A stretch of 64,000 nucleotides of DNA from Flavobacterium sp. N2038 (GCF_025947185.1 NZ_CP110001.1:2108001-2172000); one strand, 5' to 3'; positions 1-9,376 are shown, counted from the first letter of the stretch. Program-made: numbers and translations. The notes: generated by a model not told the origin, from the letters alone.

Positions 1-762
1 AATAAAGAATTGTCCCCAAGTTACTGCTCCATAAGCATTTAAGCCTTCTTCACTCGATATTTGAACTTCTGGTCTAAAATAAAAAGTAGTATGCGGGTTA
101 ATATAAAGGATAGCATTTCCGGAATCAGTTTTTGATGGGCCAAAGGCGAATCCATTTGAACCAGTCTGCACATTTTTTTCTCTTTCTACATAAGCTGTTT
201 TTTCATTGTTGCCCGAGTAAAAAGCTTTTAATTCTCCTACTGAGAGATCGGCTGTACTAATTGCACCAATACTTCCGTCTGTCCAGAGTAAAGGAAACCA
301 AGGCTCGAAATGCGTTAGTAAGAGCGGTTTTATTTCGGGATGCTTGTATAGGTAAAAATTGATTCCATCAGCATAACTATCTAATAGTTTTCTGAGCCAC
401 GGAGCTGCATTTTTATAATCGGTTTTAGCTTCGTTGATATCTATTAAAAGTTTTATCTCTAAATCATTATATAAAAAAGATTGTCCTTTTATTTCAGAAA
501 GGCGGCCTAGTTTTTCTATATAATTCATCTCAACACGTTTAAAATCATCTTCGCATTGAGCATACATTAAACCAAAAACTGCTGCAGCATCAGTTTTTCC
601 ATAAACATGAGGAATTCCCCAATTATCACGAATTATGGTCACTTTTTGTGCCGTTTCCTCCAATTTTGCAATTTCTTTTTTACTTACGTTTTGAGCAAAA
701 ACAACTATTGAAAAAAAGCAAAAAAGAAATGTTGTTTGTAATAATTTAGTAGAATAAATCAT
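1..762 (-). CDS. Penicillin acylase family (S45) hydrolase, C-terminus beyond window
   Basis: The first 254 codons of a gene that runs off the left edge. ATG at 762 is followed by a secretion signal (hydrophobic LLQTTFLFCFFSIVVFAQ). The next part, RDNWGIPHVYG and FGLMYAQCEDDFKR, is typical of the alpha chain of N-terminal-nucleophile amidohydrolases (penicillin G acylase, acyl-homoserine-lactone acylase, peptidase S45). Near residue 195 lies GSNGFAFGPSKTDSG. In this family the Ser of GSN becomes the free N-terminal nucleophile after autocatalytic cleavage. Family members are about 700-800 residues and periplasmic, so most of the beta chain is missing here. The substrate (beta-lactam, N-acyl-homoserine lactone or another amide) cannot be told from this fragment. 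It lies just downstream of the Lrp gene on the same strand (10-bp gap). Confidence 0.88.
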   Translation of the reverse strand, partial: MIYSTKLLQTTFLFCFFSIVVFAQNVSKKEIAKLEETAQKVTIIRDNWGIPHVYGKTDAAAVFGLMYAQCEDDFKRVEMNYIEKLGRLSEIKGQSFLYNDLEIKLLIDINEAKTDYKNAAPWLRKLLDSYADGINFYLYKHPEIKPLLLTHFEPWFPLLWTDGSIGAISTADLSVGELKAFYSGNNEKTAYVEREKNVQTGSNGFAFGPSKTDSGNAILYINPHTTFYFRPEVQISSEEGLNAYGAVTWGQFFI

Positions 763-771
763 GTTGTTTTT

Positions 772-1224
772 TTACAAGGATACGTTTCTCTTAAAGGCAC
801 AACCTAATTCTACCATCGAATCGGTTTTTGCAATTCCGGGAATGTTATCAATTTTTTCGTATAAAATTTTACGCATGTGTTCGTGGTTCTTTGCTGTAAT
901 TTTTAAGTACAAAGTATAAGAACCGGTAACAAAATAACATTCAGTAATTTCGGGAATTTCTTTTAAAGCTTCGATAATTCTTTCTGAGTCAGAATCTTTA
1001 TTGAGTGTAATTCCTGTAAAAGAAGCCCAGTCGTAACCTACTTGTTTTTCGTTTAAGATGGGCTTGATTCCTGTAATGATGCCTTGCTCAAATAAACGGT
1101 TTATACGCTGATGAACCATAGTATTTGAAATTTTCAGGTTTGTTGCGATTGTCGAAAAAGCAATACGACCATCTTTTTCTAATTCTTTGATAATTTTTAT
1201 GTCAAATTCATCTAAAATATCCAT
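772..1224 (-). CDS. Lrp/AsnC family transcriptional regulator
   Basis: A 150-residue protein of normal length for the Lrp/AsnC family. The N-terminal winged helix-turn-helix (MDILDEFDIKIIKELEKDGR, then ISNTMVHQRINRL) is followed by the RAM/AsnC ligand-binding domain (about residues 65-145, with IPEITECYFVTGSYTLYLKI). These regulators bind DNA as dimers or octamers and respond to amino acids. The gene is divergent from rocD with a 196-bp spacer. The usual arrangement for such pairs is that the Lrp protein controls the neighbouring amino-acid catabolic gene, so arginine or ornithine is the likely signal; this is inference. Confidence 0.93.
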   Translation of the reverse strand: MDILDEFDIKIIKELEKDGRIAFSTIATNLKISNTMVHQRINRLFEQGIITGIKPILNEKQVGYDWASFTGITLNKDSDSERIIEALKEIPEITECYFVTGSYTLYLKITAKNHEHMRKILYEKIDNIPGIAKTDSMVELGCAFKRNVSL

Positions 1225-1366
1225 GCTTCATTTTTTGTTTGGTGTAAAGATAAAAATAAGTCTCACTTGAGATTTAAAATTCCGGATTTTAAAATGACTT
1301 AAATCTGTGTAAAAATAAGTTAAATTCGCTTGTAAATTAAGTTATATAAGTTGATTTTGCTGTTTT

Positions 1367-1399
1367 TTGTAGTTAAAATGAATAATTTTTATATTTTTG
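1367..1399 (+). promoter_or_regulatory. Putative rocD promoter (Bacteroidota type)
   Basis: TATTTTTG at 1392-1399 fits the Bacteroidota -7 consensus TAnnTTTG. A TTG at 1367-1369 lies 22 bases upstream as a candidate -33 element. The rocD ATG is at 1421, giving a short leader of about 15-20 bases with an A-rich ribosome-binding region instead of a Shine-Dalgarno sequence, which is normal for this phylum. Confidence 0.6.
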
Positions 1400-1420
1400 C
1401 TTAAATAAAAAGAAATTATC

Positions 1421-2674
1421 ATGGCAAATACTAAAGAAATACTTTCATCAAAATCGGAAGTTTTGATAGAAAAAGAGAACAAATACGGAGCTCATAATTA
1501 TCATCCGCTTCCTGTGGTTTTAGAAAGAGGTGAAGGTGTTTATGTTTGGGATGTTGACGGAAAAAAATATTATGATTTCTTGTCTGCTTATTCTGCAGTA
1601 AATCAGGGGCATTGTCATCCAAAAATTGTAAAAGCAATGGTTGATCAGGCTCAAAAATTAACTTTGACTTCTCGTGCTTTTTACAACGATAAATTAGGAA
1701 ACTACGAAGAATTTGTGACCAATTATTTTGGTTTTGATAAAGTACTTCCAATGAATACAGGAGCCGAGGCTGTAGAAACTGCCTTGAAAGTTTGTAGAAA
1801 ATGGGCGTACGAAGTAAAAGGTATTCCGGAAAATCTGGCGCAGATTATTGTATGCGAGAATAATTTTCACGGAAGAACTACAACTATTATTTCTTTCTCG
1901 AATGATGAAACCGCACGTAAAAACTTCGGACCTTTTACAGACGGATTTATAAAAATTGAATATGATAATCTTACAGCGCTGGAAAACGCTTTAGAATCAT
2001 CAAAAAATATTGCAGGATTTTTAGTAGAGCCAATTCAGGGTGAAGCTGGAGTTTATGTGCCATCAGAAGGATATTTAGCAAAAGCGAAAGCACTGTGTGA
2101 AAAGCATAATGTTTTGTTTATTGCTGATGAAGTTCAGACAGGAATTGCACGTACAGGAAAATTACTGGCAGTGCATCACGAAAATGTTCAGCCTGATATT
2201 TTAATTTTAGGGAAAGCAATTTCTGGCGGAGTTTATCCGGTTTCTGCTGTTTTATGCAATGATGAAATCATGAATGTGATTAAACCGGGACAACACGGTT
2301 CTACTTTTGGAGGAAACCCTGTAGCCGCGGCAGTTGCTATAGCGGCTTTAGAAGTTATAAAAGAGGAAAATCTTGCTGAAAATGCAGAACGTCTGGGAAT
2401 CATTTTAAGAAAAGGATTAAATGAAATCGCTGAGCGAAATGACCTTATTACTTTAGTTCGCGGAAAAGGTTTACTAAATGCAATTGTAATTAATTGTGGA
2501 GAAGATTCTGATTTGGCCTGGGAAATCTGTTTAAAATTCAGAGACAACGGATTACTGGCAAAACCAACTCACGGAAATAAAATTAGATTGGCTCCGCCAT
2601 TGGTAATGACAGAGGCTCAAATAAAAGAATGTCTTGAAATTATTGAAAAGTCATTGAACGATTTTAGAGATTAA
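1421..2674 (+). CDS. rocD: Ornithine--oxo-acid aminotransferase
   Basis: 417 residues, full length for class III pyridoxal-phosphate aminotransferases of the RocD/OAT type. It transfers the delta-amino group of ornithine to 2-oxoglutarate, giving glutamate-5-semialdehyde and glutamate, and so links arginine breakdown to proline and glutamate. Visible signatures: the N-terminal [35 protein letters not shown] (phosphate-binding region), [15 protein letters not shown] (Asp contacting the PLP ring nitrogen) and [16 protein letters not shown] with the Schiff-base Lys. Single gene with its own promoter, divergent from the Lrp regulator and ended by two hairpins. Confidence 0.95.
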   Translation: MANTKEILSSKSEVLIEKENKYGAHNYHPLPVVLERGEGVYVWDVDGKKYYDFLSAYSAVNQGHCHPKIVKAMVDQAQKLTLTSRAFYNDKLGNYEEFVTNYFGFDKVLPMNTGAEAVETALKVCRKWAYEVKGIPENLAQIIVCENNFHGRTTTIISFSNDETARKNFGPFTDGFIKIEYDNLTALENALESSKNIAGFLVEPIQGEAGVYVPSEGYLAKAKALCEKHNVLFIADEVQTGIARTGKLLAVHHENVQPDILILGKAISGGVYPVSAVLCNDEIMNVIKPGQHGSTFGGNPVAAAVAIAALEVIKEENLAENAERLGIILRKGLNEIAERNDLITLVRGKGLLNAIVINCGEDSDLAWEICLKFRDNGLLAKPTHGNKIRLAPPLVMTEAQIKECLEIIEKSLNDFRD

Positions 2675-2701
2675 TTAATTCTGCTTATCTTTATTATATA
2701 A

Positions 2702-2727
2702 AAAGGCGTTCGCCGCGGCGAACGCCT
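2702..2727. repeat. 26-bp perfect palindrome after rocD
   Basis: AAGGCGTTCGCCG is followed directly by its exact reverse complement. It is GC-rich in an AT-rich background and lies 28 bases after the rocD stop. It could fold into a strong stem at the rocD 3' end. The core TTCGCCGCGGCGAA recurs at about 61352-61365, so this is part of a dispersed palindromic element and not a unique terminator. Confidence 0.6.
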
Positions 2728-2772
2728 TCTGGTTATAATTACTTAAAATATCAAAAAAAGTAACTATTTCTT

Positions 2773-2810
2773 AAGAGTTGATGTACCAAGGTGTATCAAC
2801 TCTTTTTATT
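2773..2810. terminator. Bidirectional terminator between rocD and the desulfurase gene
   Basis: AAGAGTTGAT (2773-2782) pairs with ATCAACTCTT (2795-2804). On the plus strand TTTATTTT follows; on the minus strand the stem is preceded by the 3' end of the desulfurase gene (stop at 2811). It can serve both convergent transcripts. Confidence 0.7.
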
Positions 2811-4742
2811 TTAGAATCTAACTTTCTTAAGTTCCCATAAGGTTTTTATAAAAGTATCAACGTCCTGTGTTGTATTGTAAAAAGCCAGAGAAGGTCTTAC
2901 AGTTGTTTCAACGCCCATTCTGCGCAATATTGGCTGAGCACAATGGTGTCCGGTTCTTACCGCCACACCTTCTTTGTTTAAAGCTTGACCAACCTGATCA
3001 TTTGTATATCCTTGTAAATTAAAAGATAATACACTCGCTTTGTCTTTGGCAGTTCCTATCAAACGCACACCCGGAATTTCTTTCAGCAGACGTGTAGCAT
3101 ATTCTAGTAAATAATGCTCATACTGGCCAATTTGTTCAATTCCAAGTTTCGTCACGTAATCAATTGCTGCGCCAAGACCAATTGCATCGGCAATGTTTCC
3201 GGTTCCAGCCTCAAAACGATTGGGTGCTTTATGGTATTTTATTTCCTCAAAAGTGACATCCTGAATCATATTTCCACCAGCCTGATACGGTTGCATTTCA
3301 TTAAGCAGGTCTTCTTTGCCATATAAAGCGCCAATTCCTGTTGGCCCAAAAAGCTTATGTCCTGAAAAAACAAGCCAGTCCGGATTTAAATCCTGAACGT
3401 CAACTTTCATGTGCGAAACAGACTGTGCTCCGTCAATTAAGACTTTTGCGCCTGCTGCATGTGCCATTTCGGTTATTTTTTTGGCCGGAGTAACTGTTCC
3501 AAGCGCATTTGAAACTTGTGTAAAAGCGACTAATCGAGTTTTTGAATTCAACAGTTTTGCATATTCATCAAGTAAAATCTGACCATCATCATCCACTGGA
3601 ATTACGCGAAGTTTTAAACCTTTTTTATCAGCCAGTCTTTTCCATGGAACAATATTCGCATGATGCTCCAGATTACTTACAATAATTTCATCTCCAGAAT
3701 TTAAATTTTGATCGCCCCAGGTTGAAGCTACTAAATTTATTCCTTCTGTAGCGCCACGAACAAAAACAATTTCGTTGACAGAACCGGCATTCAAAAACGT
3801 TTTTACTTTTTCACGTGCTGCTTCATATGCATCAGAGGCACGAGCTGCCAATTCATGAGCTGCACGGTGAATATTCGAATTTTCATGCTCATAGAAATAG
3901 GCAATGCGATCAATAACCGATTGTGGTTTTTGAGTTGTTGCGGCATTATCAAACCATACTAAAGGTTTTCCGTTTACAGTTTCTCTTAGAATTGGAAAAT
4001 CTTTTTTAATCAATTCAGCATTAAAACCAGAACCAGTACTACCGCTTAGTGAATTTATTCCGAAAGAATTTCCAAGAATAGCATTTGTGTTTTTTTGATC
4101 AAAAGCAAATGGATTCTGATCTAAAAAATAATACGAGTTTTGAGTTTCATTTCCGCTTGACGGAAAATCGGTTCTTTTTCTAAAAAAGGTATCGACAGTT
4201 TCTAATGCTGCTTTTAATTCGTTCTCAAAAGAAGAATTTTCACTTTGAAAAGGCAAATACTGATCATTTAAAAACAATGCCGAAAAAAGAGATTCCTCAT
4301 TAAGCTGAGGAGCTCCGTTATTTTTTAAATTGATATCATAAAAACCTGTTTGCGGATTATTGATGTTTAATGCATTATCTTCTGGAACTCCAGATGAAGG
4401 AATTCCATATTTAGGGTCAAAGCCTGCGCCTGCGTTTGGATATAAAGCTGAAGCGCTTGAACTTTCAGCAGCAATTGTTGGAGAAACTCCAAAACCGCTA
4501 AACGAGGGAGGGGCAGGGTTTACATTTAATGGACTTTGCACTGGAAATGGAGCAATAATATTGGCACCGCCGGCATGCAAAAGTGTTTCTGCAATTTTAG
4601 TGGCAAGGGGATGTTCACTTTTATCTGGGCTTAGCGAAATTTCTTTAGGAAATTCATTTGGCAAAGCACTGAACAATTCGTTGGCTAAATTTTGCAGCTC
4701 ATCAATGTTTGGTAAACCGTTGATGTTAGTATTTGTACTCAT
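2811..4742 (-). CDS. Encapsulin cargo: SufS-type cysteine desulfurase with disordered N-terminal targeting domain
   Basis: 643 residues, against about 410 for ordinary SufS. From about residue 240 it is a class V aminotransferase-fold cysteine desulfurase: WFDNAATTQKP, EHHANIVPW, the PLP Lys in FSGHKLFGPTGIG (about residue 460) and the persulfide Cys in RTGHHCAQP (about 600). It removes sulfur from cysteine to give alanine and enzyme-bound persulfide. The first ~240 residues are low-complexity, rich in Pro, Ser, Asn, Ala and Gly. This matches the long disordered N-terminal domain that directs cysteine desulfurase cargo into family 2A encapsulins. The gene overlaps the shell gene stop by 17 bases, suggesting translational coupling. 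The family assignment is firm; the cargo role is inferred from domain layout and position. Confidence 0.95.
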   Translation of the reverse strand: MSTNTNINGLPNIDELQNLANELFSALPNEFPKEISLSPDKSEHPLATKIAETLLHAGGANIIAPFPVQSPLNVNPAPPSFSGFGVSPTIAAESSSASALYPNAGAGFDPKYGIPSSGVPEDNALNINNPQTGFYDINLKNNGAPQLNEESLFSALFLNDQYLPFQSENSSFENELKAALETVDTFFRKRTDFPSSGNETQNSYYFLDQNPFAFDQKNTNAILGNSFGINSLSGSTGSGFNAELIKKDFPILRETVNGKPLVWFDNAATTQKPQSVIDRIAYFYEHENSNIHRAAHELAARASDAYEAAREKVKTFLNAGSVNEIVFVRGATEGINLVASTWGDQNLNSGDEIIVSNLEHHANIVPWKRLADKKGLKLRVIPVDDDGQILLDEYAKLLNSKTRLVAFTQVSNALGTVTPAKKITEMAHAAGAKVLIDGAQSVSHMKVDVQDLNPDWLVFSGHKLFGPTGIGALYGKEDLLNEMQPYQAGGNMIQDVTFEEIKYHKAPNRFEAGTGNIADAIGLGAAIDYVTKLGIEQIGQYEHYLLEYATRLLKEIPGVRLIGTAKDKASVLSFNLQGYTNDQVGQALNKEGVAVRTGHHCAQPILRRMGVETTVRPSLAFYNTTQDVDTFIKTLWELKKVRF

Positions 4743-5646
4743 GATACTTTCCTATTTCGACATCTTCTAAAACAGCGATGGCATCATCAACCAAAATAGC
4801 TAAGGAACAATAAAGCGAAACCAGATAGGAAGCAATCGCTTTTTCATTAATTCCCATAAAACGAACCGATAATCCCGGAGACTGTTCGCCTTGTAATCCT
4901 GGCTGAATTAATCCAATTACACCCTGACGACTTTCGCCAGTTCGCAATAAAATGATTTTTGATTTTCCTTTATTGATTGGTAATTTATCTGATGGAATAA
5001 GCGGAATTCCTCTCCAGGTCAAAAACTGAGAGCCAAATAAAGAAATGGTCGGAGGCGGAACACCGCGACGTGTACATTCGCGGCCGAAAGCAGCAATTGC
5101 TAACGGGTGCAGCAAAAAGAAGCCCGGTTCTTTCCAAACTTTAGTAAGTAATTCATCCAGATCATCTGGAGTTGGCGCTCCGGTGCGTGTTTTTATAATT
5201 TGTGAAGGCGCAACATTACTTAATAAACCATAATCTTTATTGTTGATTAATTCGCTTTCCTGACGCTCTTTGATGGTTTCTATGGCCAGACGTAATTGTT
5301 CTGAGATTTGATTGTATGGCTTGCTGTACAAATCAGATACACGAGTATGAACTTCTACAATAGTCTGAACTGCTGCCAGATTATATTCTCTCGGATTTTC
5401 GATATAATCAACAAAAGTGTTTGGTAAAACTCTTTCGTCACGAGCAGAACAATCTACTTCGATATGACTGGCGTTTTTAACTTTGTTTAAGCGAAATACA
5501 CCCGATTCTACTGGCGTCCAGTGCAAAAGATGTGTTAGCCAGCGAGGAGAAGTGGTTCCTATTTGGGGTACGGTACGTGTTGCAATTGCGAGCTGTCTTG
5601 CTGCAACATCGCCTAATGCGGTCTGTTGTTGTTTTGATTCTGCCAT
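4726..5646 (-). CDS. srpI: Family 2A encapsulin shell protein (SrpI-like)
   Basis: 306 residues, the usual size for family 2A encapsulins (HK97-fold shell proteins). The N-terminal stretch LGDVAARQLAIATRTVPQ, then SPRWLTHLLHWTPVESGVFRLNKV, matches the conserved start of SrpI-type proteins. The middle DLYSKPYNQISEQLRLAIE and C-terminal SPGLSVRFMGINEKAIASYLVSLYCSLAILVDDAIAVLEDVEIGKYHE are also characteristic. Known members assemble into about 25-nm cages that enclose cysteine desulfurase and store elemental sulfur. It sits between cysK and the extended desulfurase in one operon. No cyclic-nucleotide-binding insertion is present, which separates it from family 2B. Confidence is high because shell, cargo and cysteine synthesis genes agree. 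Confidence 0.95.
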   Translation of the reverse strand: MAESKQQQTALGDVAARQLAIATRTVPQIGTTSPRWLTHLLHWTPVESGVFRLNKVKNASHIEVDCSARDERVLPNTFVDYIENPREYNLAAVQTIVEVHTRVSDLYSKPYNQISEQLRLAIETIKERQESELINNKDYGLLSNVAPSQIIKTRTGAPTPDDLDELLTKVWKEPGFFLLHPLAIAAFGRECTRRGVPPPTISLFGSQFLTWRGIPLIPSDKLPINKGKSKIILLRTGESRQGVIGLIQPGLQGEQSPGLSVRFMGINEKAIASYLVSLYCSLAILVDDAIAVLEDVEIGKYHEYKY

Positions 5647-5706
5647 TTTTTGTATTTTTAATAAGTTTATAATTTATTTTTTGTTTGATTAAAGTTATTG
5701 ATAATT

Positions 5707-6618
5707 TTAATCAAATAGCTCATCTACAGACAAATATCTTTCTCCAGTGTCATAATTAAAAGTCAGGATAACAGCATTCTCCGGAATATCTTTTAGCTTT
5801 TTAGAAATGGCAGCAAGTGCGGCTCCAGTCGAAATTCCGGCAAATATTCCTTCTTCTTTGGCTATTTTTTTGGTAAAATTGTAAGATTCGTTTTTATCCA
5901 CAGTTAAAATCTGATCCACATATTCGCGATTAAAAACTTCCGGAATAAAACCAGCACCAATTCCCTGAAAAGGGTGAGGAGAGGGTAGACCGCCACTTAA
6001 AACTGGTGATAAAGCAGGCTCTACAGCATAAGTCTGTAAATTTGGAAAATGCTGTTTTAGTATTTTTGAAACTCCCGTAATATGTCCGCCGGTTCCAACT
6101 CCGGTAATGAGATAATCTATACCATCCGGGAAATCAGCTAAAATTTCTAAGGCCGTTGTTTTTTCGTGTATTTCAACATTTGCTTTATTGGTAAACTGAG
6201 ATGGAAGAAACGAATTTTTGATTGTTGAAGCCAATTCTTTCGCTCTTTCTACTGCTCCGGAAGTTCCTTTCTCTCTTGGAGTTAGAACGAATTCGGCACC
6301 ATAAGCATTTAAGATTCTTCGGCGTTCAATGCTCATCGACTCCGGCATTACCACAATTACTTTGTATCCTTTTACAGCTGCAACTAATGAAAGTCCGATT
6401 CCGGTATTTCCTGAAGTTGGTTCAATGATAATGGTTTCTTCATTAATAAGTCCTTTTCGTTCAGCATCTTCGATCATGGCCAAAGCAATTCGGTCTTTGA
6501 TACTCGATCCCGGATTTGATTTTTCCAGTTTAATCCAAACTTCATGTGATTTGAAAAGTTTATTTAATCGAATGTGAGGAGTGTTTCCTATTGTTTCTAA
6601 AATGTTTTGATATTTCAT
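5707..6618 (-). CDS. cysK: Cysteine synthase (O-acetylserine sulfhydrylase)
   Basis: 303 residues, full length for the CysK/CysM fold II PLP enzymes. The PLP Lys lies in [14 protein letters not shown] (about residue 42), the substrate loop is [15 protein letters not shown] (about 70), and [13 protein letters not shown] binds the PLP phosphate (about 175). It converts O-acetylserine plus sulfide to cysteine. It lies 15 bases after the acetyltransferase stop and 60 bases before the encapsulin gene, so substrate supply (CysE), cysteine synthesis (CysK) and desulfuration plus storage (encapsulin and cargo) are encoded in pathway order. Confidence 0.95.
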   Translation of the reverse strand: MKYQNILETIGNTPHIRLNKLFKSHEVWIKLEKSNPGSSIKDRIALAMIEDAERKGLINEETIIIEPTSGNTGIGLSLVAAVKGYKVIVVMPESMSIERRRILNAYGAEFVLTPREKGTSGAVERAKELASTIKNSFLPSQFTNKANVEIHEKTTALEILADFPDGIDYLITGVGTGGHITGVSKILKQHFPNLQTYAVEPALSPVLSGGLPSPHPFQGIGAGFIPEVFNREYVDQILTVDKNESYNFTKKIAKEEGIFAGISTGAALAAISKKLKDIPENAVILTFNYDTGERYLSVDELFD

Positions 6619-6633
6619 GTGAGTTTTGATATT

Positions 6634-7455
6634 TTAAATAGAATAAAAAATGGGAGCCGGAAAAGGATTGTTATCTCTGATTTTAATTTCGTTTTTATGA
6701 TATACAACAGAATTGGATGGAACAGTATAAGTTAGCCAGACATTTCCGCCAATTATAGAATCTTTTCCAACAGTAGTCTGACCACCAAGAATGGTACTGT
6801 TGGCATATATAATCACATTGTCTTCAATTGTTGGATGCCTTTTTACAAATGCTTCTTCTTTTTTTACACTCAATGCACCAAGCGTTACACCTTGATAAAT
6901 TTGAACATTATTGCCAATAACTGTTGTTTCGCCAATTACAATTCCGGTGCCGTGATCGATTGCAAAATCATCTCCAATATGTGCTCCGGGATGAATTTCT
7001 ATACTCGTTTTAATATGAGCATATTCTGAAATTGTTCTCGCAAGAAGCTTTAAATCCTGTTGCCATAGCTGATGTGAAAAACGATATACCGAAATAGCAA
7101 AAAAGCCAGGGTAAGAGTATAGTACTTCTTCCAGAGATTTTGCGGCCGGATCTTTAGTATAAATGGTCAGCGCATCATTTAATGCTTTTTTATGTAAATG
7201 TGGTATCGCACTAAAAAAGGTCTCTGTTTGTTGTTTTTGGTCGCTTTTTGGTGAAAAATCTAAAACTAATTCGTCAAATTGTTTTTCCAGTAGATTGAAT
7301 TTATATTTAATGGTTTCTTCTGATTCAAATGATTTTGAGGTATTTGAAAACAAAATAATAAACAGATCATCAATGAACTGATGAATTAATTTCTTTTCAG
7401 GCAGTATTACTAAATCCTGATGCTGTCTTGCTATTTCTTTATAAAATGAACTCAT
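6634..7455 (-). CDS. cysE: Serine O-acetyltransferase (EpsC/CysE type)
   Basis: 273 residues. The N-terminal half is helical; the C-terminal half is a left-handed beta-helix of hexapeptide repeats (IEIHPGAHIGDDFAIDHG, then GIVIGETTVIGNNVQIYQGVTLG, TILGGQTTVGKDSIIGGNVW). The Asp-His pair in FAIDHGTG is the catalytic feature of serine acetyltransferases. It transfers acetyl from acetyl-CoA to serine, the committed step of cysteine synthesis. The C-terminus is short and does not end in the Ile that forms the CysK complex in enterobacteria, although it ends YSI. First gene of the encapsulin operon, preceded by a 345-base leader. Confidence 0.93.
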   Translation of the reverse strand: MSSFYKEIARQHQDLVILPEKKLIHQFIDDLFIILFSNTSKSFESEETIKYKFNLLEKQFDELVLDFSPKSDQKQQTETFFSAIPHLHKKALNDALTIYTKDPAAKSLEEVLYSYPGFFAISVYRFSHQLWQQDLKLLARTISEYAHIKTSIEIHPGAHIGDDFAIDHGTGIVIGETTVIGNNVQIYQGVTLGALSVKKEEAFVKRHPTIEDNVIIYANSTILGGQTTVGKDSIIGGNVWLTYTVPSNSVVYHKNEIKIRDNNPFPAPIFYSI

Positions 7456-7830
7456 AATCGATTATTTTAGATTAGAAAAGATTTATAACTTATTAATTCT
7501 CTTGTTTTTGTTACCACAGAAATGATTAAGCTTTTTCTTTTTTTATTTAATTATGCCACAACACAATGTGATACAAATAGCATCAGGTATTTTGAGAAAA
7601 AGCGAAACTGGATGTAAAAATGATTTGGCTTTTATTAAACTTAAACCAAGCCATAATAGATTAAGTGCGGGAACTAACAACAGCTGCACATATAACAAAA
7701 GCTGTTATAGGTGTATTTTTTAGGAAGAATGTAAGACGTTCTGGTTGCTATTGTTTTCAAAATGTAAGTTTTAAATATTAAACTCTACTAATTCTATAGA
7801 CAAAGTTATATTTAAAAATGTAAAAACCAA
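7456..7830 (-). promoter_or_regulatory. Promoter and long leader of the cysE-cysK-encapsulin operon
   Basis: On the minus strand TAACTTTG (7801-7808) fits TAnnTTTG, with TTG (7828-7830) exactly 19 bases upstream. The transcript would begin near 7795 and run about 340 bases before cysE. From 7674 to 7830 the sequence is homologous to the leader of the susC operon (22210-22379), including CTATAGAATTAGTAGAG after the -7 element, CATTCTTCCTAAAAAATA, the mini-hairpin ATAACA/TGTTAT and a Cys-rich mini-ORF. Closer to cysE, a 15-base block (7510-7524, GTTACCACAGAAATG on plus) matches the susC leader hairpin with two changes. Confidence 0.75.
7674..7691 (-). CDS. Cys-rich leader mini-ORF, MCSCC
   Basis: ATG-TGC-AGC-TGT-TGT-TAG in the leader of the cysE-encapsulin operon, about 100 bases after the predicted transcription start. 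Directly upstream is the small hairpin ATAACA-loop-TGTTAT. The homologous position in the susC leader reads ATG-TGC-TTC-TGT-TGC-TAA (MCFCC). The last Cys codon and the stop codon differ only synonymously, so the reading frame, the Cys codons and the stop are conserved while nucleotides change. That pattern favours a translated regulatory peptide. No experimental support is visible here. Confidence 0.6.
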   Translation of the reverse strand: MCSCC

Positions 7831-8055
7831 ATTAATCTTGATTTTTTTTTGAAAAAAGAAGTAGAGAGAAATGATTTGCCACGAATTGCACGAATTAACA
7901 CGAATTAAATTTGTGAAAATTTGTGAATTTGTGGCAAAAAAAAAGAATTAGGAAGAGCTTTGTCAAAGTTAAGTAATGACAAACAAGATGTATAATTAAT
8001 ACATTTAAAAAACTTTGCGAACTTTGCGTAAACCTTTGCGCTCTTTGCAGTTAAA
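7831..8055. repeat. Intergenic repeats between the cysE leader and the YeiH gene
   Basis: No gene seen. Contains a copy of the dispersed palindrome family TTGCCACGAATTGCACGAATT...AATTTGTGGCAA (7877-7937) and, at about 8008-8052, repeats of the type ACTTTGCG. Both element types recur elsewhere in the window. They lie downstream of the YeiH gene and upstream of the cysE promoter, so they may end the YeiH transcript. Confidence 0.6.
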
Positions 8056-9318
8056 CTACTTCCCAAAAAGTAAATAAGCAATAATCAACGTAACAATAAC
8101 ATTGAATAATTGTGCAATCAAGAAAGCATACAACGGCTTACGGCTGTTATTAGCAAGTAAATCTTTAAAATTAGTTTCTAAACCAATGCTGGTAAAAGCC
8201 AGTGCAAACCAAATTCCCTGTAAATTCTTCAAACTGTCTTTTACTGAATCTCGCGTTTCAGAACTAATGAAGAAAGAAAATAGGAGAGAAGCCAGAACGA
8301 AACCAATGACAAACTTTGGAAAACGTTCCCAAATAACACTTAAAGTAGGTTTTGATGCTACAGCTTCCGCCGACTTATTATGCGTATAAGTCCAATAAAC
8401 GGAAATGGCAAAAGCCGCTAATCCTAATAAAACATTTTGGGAAAACTTGACAATCGTACTGATTTTTAAAGCGGTTTCGCCAACTAAACTTCCGGATGCC
8501 ACAACTGCTCCAGAAGTGTCGATACTGCCACCTAACCATGCACCAGTGACTTCTTCGGGAAAGTTGAAATATTTTGCAATGATGGGCATAAAAATCATCA
8601 TTGGAATTGCGGTTACCAAAACAATAGAAATTACATAAGATAGTTTTTTAGAATCGCCTTTAATTGCGCCCGAAGTTGCAATTGCTGCCGAAACACCACA
8701 AATAGAAACGGCACTGGAAATCATCATGGTTAATTCGTCGTCAACTTTTAATTTTCGGCAAAGCCAATAGGCAAAATACCAAACAGACAGAACCACAATT
8801 AATGCCTGAAATAATCCTAATGAACCGGCTTTGAGAATATCTGAAAAGATGACACTGGTTCCTAATAAGACCAATCCAATTTTTACAAAAACTTCAGTAG
8901 AAAGTGCAGAACGAAACCAATCGGGAATCTGAAAGAAATTTCCAATTATTAGGCCTATAATCAGACTGAAAATGACGGCTTCCAGATTGAGTGCTTTTAT
9001 TTCTGAATTTCCCGCAATGACTAAGGCGATAACGGTTAAGAAATAAACGATAGGGAAAGTAAAAAGAAAATATTTTACCGATTTTCCAATTAAGAAAGCA
9101 CCTAGTGTTCCAATAGAAATTAGATATAAAAATTGAAATAAGAGGATTTTCAGGTTCACGAAATCAAAAACTTTCGTTTTCAAATCGGTGCTGTCTGACC
9201 AGCTGAAAACGGGAACTTCCGGAAGAAAGATAAAAAGTGAAATACCGATGATTATGAATCCTAGAATTACTACGGTCCAATCTTCGTGAATATTAAATTG
9301 TTTGGTTTGAGTTGACAT
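8056..9318 (-). CDS. YeiH/UPF0324 family putative sulfate exporter
   Basis: 420 residues with 10 or more predicted membrane helices. The family-typical blocks FVKIGLVLLGTSVIFSDIL, VDDELTMMISSAVSICGVSAAIAT and GGSIDTSGAVVASGSLVGE identify the YeiH family (UPF0324), often annotated as putative sulfate exporters. The true substrate of the family is not settled. Last gene of the sulfatase cluster on the minus strand, with a 58-base gap after the third sulfatase. Its place among sulfatases fits a role in disposing of, or moving, sulfur oxyanions or related products; that is inference. Confidence 0.88.
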   Translation of the reverse strand: MSTQTKQFNIHEDWTVVILGFIIIGISLFIFLPEVPVFSWSDSTDLKTKVFDFVNLKILLFQFLYLISIGTLGAFLIGKSVKYFLFTFPIVYFLTVIALVIAGNSEIKALNLEAVIFSLIIGLIIGNFFQIPDWFRSALSTEVFVKIGLVLLGTSVIFSDILKAGSLGLFQALIVVLSVWYFAYWLCRKLKVDDELTMMISSAVSICGVSAAIATSGAIKGDSKKLSYVISIVLVTAIPMMIFMPIIAKYFNFPEEVTGAWLGGSIDTSGAVVASGSLVGETALKISTIVKFSQNVLLGLAAFAISVYWTYTHNKSAEAVASKPTLSVIWERFPKFVIGFVLASLLFSFFISSETRDSVKDSLKNLQGIWFALAFTSIGLETNFKDLLANNSRKPLYAFLIAQLFNVIVTLIIAYLLFGK

Positions 9319-9376
9319 TAATTGAGTTTTAGATTAAACCGGTTTTTAAAACCTGTCGGGTTTGTATGTTGTTTAA

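Noticed and set aside
7551..7583. Second Cys-rich leader peptide in the cysE leader (MLFVSHCVVA)
   Set aside because: It has one Cys codon only and does not align as a peptide with the CCC mini-ORF of the susC leader, so coding is not supported.
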